From Helopsaltes ochotensis (Eukaryota; Chordata; Aves; Passeriformes; Locustellidae): 64,000 bases of DNA. Within the stretch, counting starts at the first letter, position 1, and each line of letters starts with the position of its first letter. Where the stretch lies: the NCBI GenBank assembly GCA_013400155.1, contig VXBM01000132.1, positions 1 to 64,000 on the forward strand. The letters run 5' to 3'. Below, piece after piece: positions 1 to 12,523 of the stretch. A program made the position numbers and the translations under genes. The notes beneath the pieces were generated by a model. It was not told where the DNA came from. It saw only the letters and a list, made by a program, of their open reading frames with translations, and did not search any database.

Positions 1-438
1 GATGGCAACAAAGATGGTGAAGGGTCTTGAGCCATATGAGGAGCAGATCAGGTTACTTGGTCTGTTCACTCTGAAGAAGAGGAGACTGAGGGGAGACCTC
101 ATTGCACTCTGGAGCTTCCTTGTGAGGGGAAGAGGGGCAGACACTGATATCTTCTCTGTGGTCCCAGTGACAGGACCTGAGGGAATGGCCTGAAATTGCA
201 TCAGGGGAGGTTTAGGTTGGATATCACAAAAAGGTTCTTCAGCCAGAGGGTGATGGTTGGGCACTGGAACAGCTCCCCAGAGAAGTGGTCACCGCACCTG
301 CCTGGCAGAGTTTAAGAAGTGTTTAGATAATGCTCCCAGACATGTGGTGTGATTCTTGGAGTTGTTCTGTTTAGGGCCAGGAGTTGGACTTCGATTATCA
401 TTTTGGGTGCCTTCCAACTCAGGAGGTTCTATGACTGT
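1..438 (+). mobile_element. CR1 LINE fragment (3' end)
   Basis: This is the 3' part of a CR1 retroposon, truncated by the window edge. Recognisable CR1 3' blocks occur in order: a 'gaagaggagactgaggggag' stretch near 75-94, 'ggatatcacaaaaaggttctt' near 220, 'gttgggcactggaacagctcc' near 255, 'gggccaggagttggac' near 374, and the terminal 'ccttccaactcaggaggttctatga'. CR1 copies lose their 5' ends during insertion, which fits this fragment. Short open frames across it are broken and are not a gene. The right boundary is approximate. Confidence 0.93.
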
Positions 439-3400
439 TAAATTTAATATGGTCCTTGTAGCCAATGAAGAGTTCTGTGCCACACCTAGAGCAGTTAATC
501 AAATGTGTTAGGCCTGTTCTCTGGCCTTGACAGCCTGCATACACACAGCAGGCTAGCTTACATCAGCTTACATCCTTCCTAAAACAGGGTTTTATCAGGC
601 ATGCTGCCTGAAGGAAACTGACTTCAATTTATCCTATCTCCTGAATTGTCCCTGATCTGAATCAGGAGCACCTTATCAGTGTGTCCAGAACAAAGCCATG
701 CCAAAGAGAATACATGCTGTTGAAACAATATAGATGATCAAGACCCTCTCCTGGACATATCTATCTTACTGGTCTAGACTTAGCCTTAAATTCCTTGGTG
801 AGATTAGAAATCTCAGGTTGTTTTCAAATTATGATATTCAACATCCCAATTCTGGCCCAAAAGCTTTTTCTGAATGCTTTTAAATAAAAACCAGTAAGCA
901 ACTATAAGACTGCTGTTCAAACACAGCCTTCTGGAATTGCAGTGTTAAGGTTTAGGATTTCTTAAAGGTATTAATCTTCACTATCTCTTTGCAGAGACTC
1001 ACCTCACTCTTGGTTTTCAAAACCAAGCATGTAATTACTCTCTGGAAAAAATGTGCTTTCCAAGTCTTCCAGACTCTTACTACAGCGGATAATCAAAACT
1101 GGTCGGGTTTTTCTCTCCAGTTTGTCAATATTTGTACTGAATTACAGAAAGATTAGAAAATGCTGCCAGAGAAACTTCCAAAAAACAATTACTAGAATTG
1201 GCTACTTGGAAAAATATCCTTTCTGGAATTGTTGCATAGCCAGAAGGGAATTCTGTAAAGTGCCTAAGGAAACTCTCATAAAAGAGAAGCAGAGACATAG
1301 GTCTCACAAGATCTTTGATTTAGTCTTGGTATCTCCTGCTTTAGGCAGATCATTCCCTTGATATCTGACCAAGATGGAAAGAAACTCTTTGTGAGGTTTG
1401 GGTTAAGGAGAGGGAAGATTTCACAATGCGAAACTCTTCCACTGGGTAAGATGGACTGCACTATGGGCAGATGTTCTAGATCCTAAACAGGTTCCAGATA
1501 AAAGCTTGGTTTACTCAATATTTTTGTATGCTAGGTAGTAAAAAACAAGTCAGAAGCTTCATCCTACCTCTCTCAGGTTGTGATGGACTTGAAAGCATTT
1601 AATAATCTTACAAGAAAATACTAATTTTAGAAATATTTGATACTATTTTTGGCTGTTATCTTTTCCATGAAGCAGGTGCAGCCACAATAAATGCTCATTG
1701 TAACATATGTACTAAATGGAAAATCTCATTCTGTTGCCATAGGTAAAAACCTGCAGTTTTTGGCTGCAGTTTTTGAATTAGTTGCAGAGTTGGAAGGCAT
1801 TGAGGTCAGATTCTTGTCTACAGTAACAAATATTTTCCAAAAACTGGCTGATTCATACAGTAAGTGCCAAATTTCATCAGAAATCCTTTGTTTAGGCCAA
1901 AAAAAAGAAAAACCCACCCCAAAACATTAACTAAAAACCCCACACTGATACCACGATCCATCTGCCAAGCTCAAAGTAAGTCCCAGTGACAGGAACCCCA
2001 GAGCTGCCACCCAGCTTCCTCTTCTCTCTTCACAAACCTGGTAAGTCTTGCAGTAGTAATGTACTGCTAAAGATTTATAAAACGCTATTTTAAATCAGGC
2101 CCTGTCTCTGAACCACACCAGCCTGTGGCAGAAAGCAGCACAGGGAGCAGTACAGAATCCCTACATCCAGTGACTTTGTAATCACTAACCAATTACAAAG
2201 AATATCACATATTCTACAAAGATTAAGTAAAGATTTAACATGTCAACTGTTTCAATGACTGATTGACCAAAATTATTGTGAAAACCTTAGTATTTTTTTC
2301 ACTTATCAATGAATACACTTTAATAAAACCAGTGTTATGAAGCACAGGCATTTTTCCAATCTACAGTGGTGTTAATACTTATAAACATGAAGCAGAACAT
2401 ATCAATACAGTCCATTGTACCGTATATTGTTGGTAGGATTTTTGAGGATGCTGCTTGTATTTTTCAGTTGTCTTTACTGAAATAATACTTAGGCAGTATT
2501 GGAAATGACAACTTGTAATGTCATTGCCCTGCCATAAGCATATGTATCAGAGAATCAGATTTACACAAGCCATTTGGCAGACCTTGCAGTTTTCTTTATT
2601 TCTTTATTTCATAGTCAAAGCAAAATTAATAGTTTTGTCACCCTGATTTTTCAGCCTTTTAATGTTGTTCACAGTTTCCTGATGTTTTTCATAGCTTTTA
2701 GTTCTTTCTCACATGAGAGTTATAAATAGAAGTAACGTTTATATTAATAAAATGTTTGTTTTCATTCCTCTCTCTCGAGGAGGGGACAGTTGATAGACTT
2801 TTGGTTTGACCAAGGTGATTGGAAGGGTGGTGGCATATTTGAGTCCGAGAATAAAGGTCAGCCTTTTATACCTTGAAATCTGGACAGAGTCTGTGCTTGT
2901 TCCTTTCATGTCCTACTATGACTTATTATTGTTTTCCAGCTTAGTTCTCTAGTAATGATCCCTAGTGAAAATAAGGCATCCATAATAGTGAAAATCTATG
3001 TTGCCAAGTGTGTAGTACAGCTGTGGGCTGTGATGCCCTAGGGAAAGGATTTTAACAATTTTTCAATTGTTGTAATAGATATTTTCTAATATGTCTCCTG
3101 TGAGACTGGAAGACCCACCAAAGACTTTGTTTACTGCTTTTTACAAGCAGGAGATGAATTTTAATGCCATTCTTAATAGACCTGTTAACTCAATCTGAGA
3201 TGCTGTTATTTCATTAATTTACTGAAGAAATTTAACAAAAACAGCATTATGGGGACAGCTGTGATGTAGGAAATAACATTTCCATGGGAACAACGCTTCC
3301 GGCCAATACATGTACTCGCCTGCCAATTCACATCAAAGAGAGACACTGCAGGTTCAAAATTATAATGACTTAGTCTCTGGAGATCCACTTGGTCAAGAAT

Positions 3401-6400
3401 TATTCTATTAACTTCTTGGTGGTATAAATGTCTAATAGCTACTGGACTGACTCAATTATTGGGTTTATTTCATTGAAATTCTAACAAGAAACTTGGAGGA
3501 AAAAATAGAGCAGAGTTTATAATTTATTTTTTTATGTATATTACTATTCAAATAAAACTAGGGGCCACATCTCAAAATATAAGTAGCAAATTTTGATATG
3601 AAATTTCTTTTTTCAAAGATCTCTTTTATTACAAACCAGGAATACCTGCTACAGTACATAGGTTGACTTGAGCTGTATCTCCCCCTTTCTGGTAGATGTA
3701 AAGCTGTCCACCTGTGGCCAGCATGGCCACAGCAAATGAATGATGCAGGAAAACCAATGTAACAGCTAGCTGTTTCCAAACACTGGCAGTTGAATTATAC
3801 AAAGAGATTCAGAGATTTTTGATAAAATTTCTCACCTTCTCTGATAGAATAATAGGTTATTTTTTAAAAACAAAAATACTGTTGATATTTTTTGTTAATT
3901 TAAATTGCAATTATAATGAAGATAATATTAATATTCATCTTGTGTCAATAAATTTTCAAGTTTTCCTCTACACTCTACAGAAAAGCTTTATTACTCTGCT
4001 AGCAGTAATGAATCTTTGATGAAATCCCCATTTTTGATACAGTGAACTAAACTAGTCTTTTACTCCGTGTGGATGCAAAAAAAGTCTAGCAAGAAAATTA
4101 TTTGAGGTCTAGAAGTCTTATGTTAGCCAGCTGTCATATGCATTGGTAATAAAAGAAGTCCACATGAGCTCTAAAGGTTTGGCAATAAAGTACATTGCAG
4201 TCAAAGACTGAGTGAGCTTTGAATAACATCCAAATTCTTTGAGTTTAGAAAGCATCTTGTTTATTCCAGCCTGGCAAAGAAGCAGTTGTGTTTGTAAAAG
4301 CTGGGTTACAACTAGCTTGCTAAATTAAAACTGATCATGAGAAACCTGATTAAATTGAGAAATGCACCTTGTATTTAATCTGAAAGTTAAATGTTGTGTG
4401 CCTATTCCAACCTGCTGTTGAATTAGTCTTCCAACAGGGAGGGAGCAGAGGGCCCAGTTTTCTGTATTAATGCTGCTAAGTCACAATCTACACTACAAAC
4501 TTGCTTGGACCTGATCAGAGTTGTTTCTTGAAGGGCTGAATAGAGATGAGATGAAAAGCAAGCAGTGAGTTGCTAAATCAGACATTAAATCCAGTATGTG
4601 TCCGAGAACTCAAATCAACAGAGAAATAATGTAAAATCAAGTCAGGAAAGTGCGAAAAATTTCAGACTTGAAGGCTGAAATGCTAAAAAATATAGAGGTA
4701 AGAGACATCTAAAAGACGTTTTGCCTAAGGGTAAGAAGTACCATGATTTATCATCTTGCTAAACTGAAATTGCTGTGAGGGAGATTTACTTATTTAGAAA
4801 ATTCATTGACAGTTAGAAAACTTTGGAAGATAGACATGAGGGAACTGGACAGGATGCACTACTGAGATTACATTAAGAGGAAAATCACATAATATACAGG
4901 GAAGAGCCAGTTGTCATGAAAAAACTTTATTTAAATAAATTGCTGTCAACATTTTGGATCTCAATGTAGCTGCATCTATACTTCACTCATGAAAGACTGT
5001 ATTTCTTTGATTACTACTGCACAAAGGGAATATGCTCTGGATCATTTTTAATGCTTATGTTCATGTATGTGGCAGTGGCTGTCTAAAGAATAAAAACACT
5101 CTAACATTTCCTTCATCCTTGTAATTTCGGGTTGCTTGAGGACTCTGAAAAATCAGGGCCAGAATAGGCACTGCTAATATCTCCAAAATTCATAGCATGT
5201 CTCTGAATTGATCTTCTGGGACTGAGAACTAAACAGACACGAGCAAGAGATCTGAAGCTGTAATTACTTCAACCAAAGAGACATTATCTGGGACACCATG
5301 ATCTTGCCTGTCTGACTTCTGTCACTTTGACAAAATGACTTTGAGTCACTTTTGGTCTCTGGGGGAAATTATAAAAGCATACAGAAAACTCAAGACCATC
5401 ATAAAAAGAAAACATGAGGAAAGGTGTCTCACATCTTTCTGAACACGAGCCTGCAACCTTAGTTTTTCTGAGCTAGAGAAGGAAGCATTTGGTCCATGAC
5501 CAAATGTCCCTGCTGAGAAAATGTGTACATGGCACACTGTGCAAGTTTGAAGCAACTTTCTTCTTTTTTACCTTGGGCCTCCATAGAAATCATGTTTATG
5601 TTATGGCTACTGTCTAGGAAGTGCTGGGCTCTCAGTGGTATTTGTAAGGAAATTTTATTTCCTGCTAAGGGCTACCTGATGACACATCTCCCAGCTTGTT
5701 TAGCTAGCATCTTATGAGCTTTAGAAGTATGAACACCATACAGGTACAGTGAAATTACTGAAAATGTTCAGATTTTCAGTCAAAACATATTAAAATCAGA
5801 TGTATGGGCAATACACAACCAAGTGGATCATTATCTTACCATAGATACTAAGCGCACAATAGTGAGGACAGCACTGGGCCCCTTAGTTAAATACAGGGCT
5901 TGCTAGATGGGCCTGGCAATGTGTTTCAAAGGCAATAGCACAAATCCAGCGACTGCATTTTAGAAATGAAAAGAAAAACTTCTAAGAAGTGACATGCAGG
6001 AGCTTATGTTTGCTTCTTGGAAGGCTAAGTGGTAAACTCATTAATTATTTTTAATGAAGTAAACTTTTAGGAATATGTATTAATTTTACATAATCTTGTC
6101 ACTTTTCTATTAAAATAATACTCAGTAAAAAGAGTGAAAATATACATCAGCAAGACAGAGCCATATCTGTCCAATCATAATGTTCAAGAAAGAAAAGCCT
6201 TATAAGCTTCAATATTCAATCCCTTGTTTTTATAATTATCTACACCCCTTCTAGTATTTGCTGTTACTATTATTGTCACAAGATCTGTTGTGCTCAGTCC
6301 TGTAGAAATAAAGATAAAAAAGCCTGTCTATTGAAAAACTTTATGATTCAATCTAGCTCTAAGTATTTTCAGAAAATGAATATTTTTATAACACACTTAA

Positions 6401-7716
6401 AATGCAAAAATTAATTTCAACATTTATTTTTGCTTCAAATCCCTGTTTATTTTTTCCTTCATTCTGCTTCCTTGCATATCTACAGGGCTTTCTCCCTGAA
6501 TTTCTTGTGGTTTTGTTTTGTCTAAACTACTGATGCACAGTTTTTAAATAAACTTTAGTAGCAGGAGTGCATCAGTGCTTTATGAATCACAGGTCAGAGC
6601 TCAACAGAGGTAAAAAGCTGCATTTCATGGAGAGGGAACCAGTCTCAAAGATATTGCATTGCAGTCGAAGTAAAAATGTCTGGGTCCCTGCTGGACGCCT
6701 TATATCAAATCTGCAGACTGTTTCAAATTACTTATTTTTACTGCTCGCCTGTTAATAAGGTGTACTTCCAAATTCATTAATTTCTTATATCCTAGTGTAT
6801 AAAAATGAATTTACTAACTGTAAAGGAACCTATATATCTTTTGTATTTACTCCAAAGTAACAGGAAAAAACAGGTCTCCAAGGGTTCTATAGACAGTGAA
6901 AAATAACTTAGAAACAGGCGACTTTACTAGATTTCTTAAATAGTTTTTATTCTATTCTCACTATAGATTTCATAACAAATATATTTGTTCATATAATTCC
7001 ATTTGGAACCGTTGATCTTTTGCATATTTTTCCATAATATTTTTCCAGAAGCTTCAGATAATTTTATTCTAAATGTCACCTATGAAAAAACCAAACGGCC
7101 AAATAATTGTCCATATTATGTGTGTTGGTACAGACCCAGTTGCTCACTGAATGTAGAGATTTTGAATATTTGCCTTTCTGTAGAAAACTAAAGGTAAAAG
7201 TCTTACATTAAAAAGTAGTGACTTTGAGTGTATACTTCAAATGGGCAAGAGTTTTTCATAAACTTCTGACAGACTCCCCCCAGATCAATAGTAGTAGGAA
7301 AATCTTACTGGAAAAACCTTTTCTTTAGGTCCTCTGATTTTAGGGACACAGACTGGCAATATGTAAGCAGCTGTGCTTATCTAGTTGTAAGAGTGCAGAA
7401 GAGTTATGTTAGAGAGACATAAAATAAAGTTGCTACTTTTTCAAGGACCCAGTGCATCACACCTGCCCCAATTGCCTGGATAATGCAACATTTTGCACCT
7501 GAAAAGAGCTGGTGAACATTGTGCTGCAACCTGCCATTCTCATCCCAGGAAAGGCAAGATCACTTCATTGTTATGTTGAAAAAGTTGTTAGACCAACATC
7601 TGTTGAGACCTGCAGGAAACTGCATGCTGCCCTGCTTTCCCCTGAAAACCTACATAAACATTGACATAACTGTTCTCTCTCTTTCCACAGCAGAAATGAC
7701 ACTGGGTGAAACTCTT

Positions 7717-7798
7717 TCTATGTATCTATGTATCTATGTATCTATGTATCTATCTATCTACCTATCTATCTATCTATCTATCATCTATCATCCATCTA

Positions 7799-7858
<60 letters not shown>

Positions 7859-7859
7859 C
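7717..7859. repeat. (TATC)n / (GATA)n microsatellite
   Basis: A tetranucleotide tract of about 140 bp in three blocks: an initial run of alternating TATG/TATC units, a short TATC run, then interruptions (catc, catcc, aatc), followed by a long nearly pure TATC run to about 7857. Open frames through it encode only Tyr-Leu-Ser-Ile periodicity and are artefacts of the repeat. The long pure block is likely to vary in length between individuals (inference). Confidence 0.97.
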
Positions 7860-10800
7860 TGTTGGAAGCACACACTACGTGTACTGCAATTCTGCTAAAA
7901 GACTCATCATGGAGTGGGGAAAGAGTCTCAGGCTACTGTTTTCTCTTCCAAACATGTGGCCTGTTTTGCTACAAATGTCAGATACAATTAACTTCTTTCA
8001 TCTAGTAGTGCAATTGAAGGAATCATTGAAATACTTTTGAAAAACCAAACAACACATACACATTGAAAATGGATTCTTAGTGTCTGTTATCTTCTCTACA
8101 ATTTTTTATATTTTTACCAGAATACTTTCAAAACCATTACTGGCTTCCACCCCTGTGAAGGAGCTTGCAAAGACTGCATTGGCATGCTTTTTCTTCCAGA
8201 AAAATAATGCATTTAACTGTTAATAGCTGCAGTTACAGTGGAAGCGTCATAAAACCTGAAATACTATAATTAGAATTTAATGAAAAACTAAGGAACAAGT
8301 ACTCATCAGGAATCAGTTTTAAAACATTTAAAACATTCCTTCCTTCAAATTAGAACCATTTTAATTATACAAATTAAATTCTACAAATTTTTTTTACTGA
8401 ATGAACTAGAATTAGAAAGTGAATTTGAAATGAATCTTTATATCTAACAAAGGAAGAGGCACAAAAAGCATGAAGAATCTTTAGAAAAAGAAAAGGTTTT
8501 TTATCTGAAGAAATACATTATTTAAAGCCATACATTGCACTCTGTTTCTTGAAATTTAAGTGCTCTGAAAAATTACATCCCTGCTGAATTTTTCCACTAC
8601 AAATTTTCTTTTCTTGGTTCTGTCATCTTCCTACTTAATCAGTTCTATTCCTTTCTTCACAAAAGATATCACTGATTCCTTCCAAATACATAGCAAAACT
8701 GTGTGACTTGCACATGCTTTTTGTTTCCCATCTCTGCCCTTTCTGTCCTCCCACACAGATAATTGCTTTGTCCACTCTCTCACCATTTCAAATGACAGAT
8801 ACTGCAGTGCTTTTCTCCAGCCCTGACAATTTACCCAATAACCCCTTCCAGGATACTAGAGAAAAGACAAGTTTCATAGCCTTTCTATTTGGCTGCCTTA
8901 TCTTCCTCCACACATCAGTAAAAGGTTACACTCTCTTTTACACAGTTGTACATAATTCCTCCTTATTTCCTAGGATCTTAGCACTTGTTCCTTGTCATAT
9001 TTATCATCTCTCATTCAAGACTGAAAGATCAACTTCTGATCATCAGACTTGCCCCTCATCCACTTGATATATTTTTAGCAAGCATCTCATGTTTTGTTCT
9101 CATTGTCTTGAATGCTTGAAAACAGGTCTCCAGAAACATTTGGATACCTTACTTTCTCTCCTCAAATCTCTTAGCATTCTCTGTTGTCAAAATGTCCCCA
9201 ACACTGTGTTGTACCTATCTCTGTCATGTGGAACATCTCTTAGTTCTTCTGTGCTTCCCTCTCTGGACTCATATGTTATTTCATGATTGAGACTCTGTGT
9301 GCTTGGAACAGAAGTTGTATTTTTCTACTGTATTTCAAGAGTGAAATCCTGCTCTGTGACTACATTGGCTGTGTATTGATATGGTAAAACAAAAGTATTG
9401 TGACTATCAGAATTAATGCTTAGAATAGATATTTAGAAAAATATTAAGAGAGGATAAAATTTAGGGCAGTCTTAAACAGATTACTTTCAATAAAAAATAT
9501 TAATGATCAAAGATTATATCTAAGATGCCTTTATTTCTGGTCCTGACATTATCAAGGAGATGAAGTAAGAAAAAAAGTCAGTGAACTCTACATAATAAAT
9601 ACTCAACAGCAAAGCTGGAGACACCCTTTGTTTGCTAACAAGTACTGCAGGGAACGAACAAAATCATGATTTCCCTATAGGTCAAGCAGATGCCAAAGTT
9701 TAGTTTTACAAGGTTTAATTAAGGCAGAATCTGATGCTGCAACTATTTCTGCCAAAAAAAATTTAATTGATTTAATGTACTCCAGTGCTTCAAAAGCTAA
9801 TGTCTTTTATTGTGCCAAGGTACTCTCTGAAATAGGCATGGGATGAATTAATGCTGGATGTCTGTGTTTACAGTCATTCCAACCCACCCATGATCTCAGC
9901 AGATTGAAGAACTTAGTTGAGGCTATTACCATGACTTATAAAGTATATAAACACAGTAACATCAGGAGGTATGAGGTATCCTTTACAAGGTAATTTTTTG
10001 ATGATGGAGTGATTGAGAGCAGCCCCTGCATTCCAGAGTGCCCAGAGGAAAGGTGACTGCTGTCCAGCTACAGATGCACCTCTGAAGTAAAAATACATCT
10101 TGAAAATTTCCATCTGCAATACAGCTTTCCTTGAAGCCCAAGAGCTCAAGAACTACATGATAATTTACTACTGTACCATCAAGAAAGAATTGTCCACATT
10201 TTTCTATTCTCAAATGTCTATTGATGTGTTTAATTGATGTGTTTGGTTAGTTTTAATATTTGTAGTGTGTCTGAAAACATTCTCTTTTGGAAGCTGAAGT
10301 CATTACCTCATCTTATAAATTGCCAATTGTATGTTATTGTAAAAATTGCCAGAGAAATGAGCAGAAGGCACTGGATTTTCAAAAATGCTGACAAATGATC
10401 CTGCATTCAGGCTTGTCCACTGAATACTCAAGTCATAATATTTCAATATATTAATGAGACATAATTATGTGTGTATATAAATATGTACACATACCTATAG
10501 CTATCCAGGAATCAATCTGGCTTTTCTGTTTGGTTCTTACCCTAGAAAAATGTTCAGACAATACTAAAAAATGAGCACTGACTCTACCACGGGAAAGGAA
10601 GGTGAATATAAACTTTTCTGTTTATTCACAGTTTGCATACTAAAACTGGACAATATATGCAAAGTGGGAAAATAATATTAGAGACTCATTTCCATGAAAG
10701 GAGCCAAAATCTAACACAAACAAAAGTCATTACACAGCGGCCACTTAATAACATCTTGTTTCTTTACAGAGTAGAAACTCCTGACTTGAGTCACTTCTTC

Positions 10801-10954
10801 CTGAAGGCAGAGAGCAGATAGCAACCAGAAAAACAAGCTAGCACAGGAAACAAGGAGCTGTTTCTCCAAAAGGACTTTCTGTGAGGGACAGCATATTGGC
10901 CAAAGACCAGCTTGAGTGAAATCTAGAAGCTAGGAACAGAGTCATGCTTTTGAA

Positions 10955-11016
10955 AGATCCATTAGACTGGGAAATTAGATCAGATCCATTTCAGATCCAT
11001 TAGACTGGGAAATTAG
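10955..11016. repeat. 24-bp direct repeat
   Basis: The 24-bp string beginning agatccattagactgggaa occurs at 10955-10978 and again, exactly, at 10993-11016, 38 bp apart. The spacer also carries another 'cagatccatt'. This looks like a small local tandem duplication in intronic sequence with no evident function. Confidence 0.9.
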
Positions 11017-12283
11017 TAGGAAATGGAAGAAAAAAAAGATCTTTAAATAATCCTTTCACACACTACCATACAACAGTTCCTGGAACACATATGCCAAGGC
11101 GCTCCTAAAGACAGCTGATTCTAAACAACTATTTTTTGCTAAAATCTGAAGTGCATGAACATGAGTGAAGGAATGATGGCACAATATATAAAGGCAGTTG
11201 TATGGCTATATTAGTTTATATCACCCAAGACTATACACTGGGCATTTTGATTCTCTCTCTGTATCCCCTTTGTTTTGAGTATGTTATGTATGTGAGCAGA
11301 AACAAGCATGTACATGTATAAGTTTGCAGCAAGGGAAGAAAATGGATTTCCATAGATTGCTCTGTGCTTACCCTGATGTATATGAGCACAATTTTACAGG
11401 CATAAGTTATTTACAGGCAGTGCAGAATTGTCAGGCTAAAAGAATTTTTTTTTTCTGAGATTTTTCTGCATTCTTGTATGACTGAGAATGGTTCAAGAGT
11501 ATTCGTCAAATCTGAAACTCATTTTTTCTAATGAAGAAAGAAGGAATGTTGTATTTCTCTCAACGCGACATACATGGATTTTGCAATACAAAATGTCAGA
11601 TATTTACATTGTTTTAAGGATTTGTGGCAAAATGTATAATTCTAAAATATTATCTGATAGAACCAGAGCCAGTTGTGCTCCAATGTTTCTGGATACAACA
11701 CAGCAGCTGAAATGCATGACTCTTCCACAATACAGCAATCCTTGCCAGTTGTTCACAGGAACAAAAAAAGAAAAAGGAAGACTCTGCTTTATCCGCATTG
11801 ATTGTAAATCAGTATGCACCACAAAGAGGAATGAATAAAAAATCCAAATTTTCTTCTTAAGTATAGCCACAAATGAAAGTAAAGACATTTTTGATATTGC
11901 TGAGTTTGCACTCAACAAAACATTTTTCCATGAAATAATAATTCAAGTAGGAAATATAATAAAAAAGCTTACAATTTCTACTGTTTATTACAGTCAAACC
12001 CAAACTTTAGTCTAAACTAATTTAAAAAATAATATGCTGCAGTTGTATGCATATTAATGAGTCAAGTTGGTGTGCTGCCTCATTTGGTATGCAGAAGAAG
12101 TTCATTGAAGCTGAGAATGAAACTTGATTGAATATGAAAGCATGATGACTGAAAGCAAAAACAAACAAAGAAGAGCTGTGGAGAGCATAGGCAATAAGCA
12201 AGCAAAGGGAATAAAAAGGGAAGACAAGTAGGGTACTGGTACAGGAGAAAATATAGATCTATATAAACAGAAATATATTTTAC

Positions 12284-12523
12284 CTGTCATCCTCTTTCCC
12301 TTCCTCAGCTTGGTCTTCTTGAGCCTTTTCATCATGCCCTGATTCTTTGATCTCCTCCTTATCACAGTTCTCTGTCACCTCTTGCCCTTCCCCTTTTTCA
12401 TTAATTTCTTGCTCTTTTGCTTTTTCCTCCTCCTCCTCTTTTTCTTCCTCCTCAGGAAATACTTCATCTTGTTCATCCCCTTCCAGCCCTCCCTCTTTTT
12501 TCCCCTCTATATCCCTTGTCCTT
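12284..12523 (-). CDS. RIMS2: Glutamate-rich cassette exon of the RIM gene (80 codons, phase 2-2)
   Basis: The minus strand shows a strong acceptor: about 60 nt of pyrimidine-rich sequence without an AG, ending gacttcag at 12524. An uninterrupted 240-nt frame follows, then a good donor, gatgacag|gtaaaa at 12284/12283. The exon starts and ends in phase 2, matching the phase-2 end of the upstream 173-nt exon (ATA AG|), so its inclusion keeps the RIM frame and reads Ile-Arg-Arg-Thr-Arg-Asp-Ile-Glu-Gly. The encoded insert has about 28 Glu, 8 Asp and 10 Lys in 80 residues, including runs EEEEK and EEEEEK near residues 27-37. It has one Cys and no predicted membrane segment. It would add a highly acidic, disordered block to the C2A-C2B linker. 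I do not recall this insert in mammalian RIM proteins. The exon structure is seen directly; its use in mRNA is inferred. An independent gene is unlikely because both splice sites flank the frame. Confidence 0.72.

Larger units (their letters stand above)
439..12283 (-). other. RIMS2: Intron downstream of the Glu-rich exon (runs off the left edge)
   Basis: AT-rich noncoding sequence between the Glu-rich exon and a next exon that is not in the window. The family's next segment, a Ser-Val-Phe-Thr-Ser-Lys-Met-Gln type sequence, was looked for on the minus strand and not found. It contains a tetranucleotide microsatellite near 7.8 kb and a short direct repeat near 11.0 kb. An open stretch with weak splice-like flanks on the minus strand near 3.6-3.8 kb is listed under findings. 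I see no other supported gene. Confidence 0.7.

Noticed and set aside
2800..2880. LTR-end-like sequence (gagtccgagaataaaggtcagcc)
   Set aside because: Only an AATAAA in suggestive context; no TG/CA ends, TATA box or second copy could be paired with it.
7519..8040. 173-codon plus-strand open frame
   Set aside because: Its middle is the TATC microsatellite (Tyr-Leu-Ser-Ile repeats), and the flanks have no recognisable protein or splice context.
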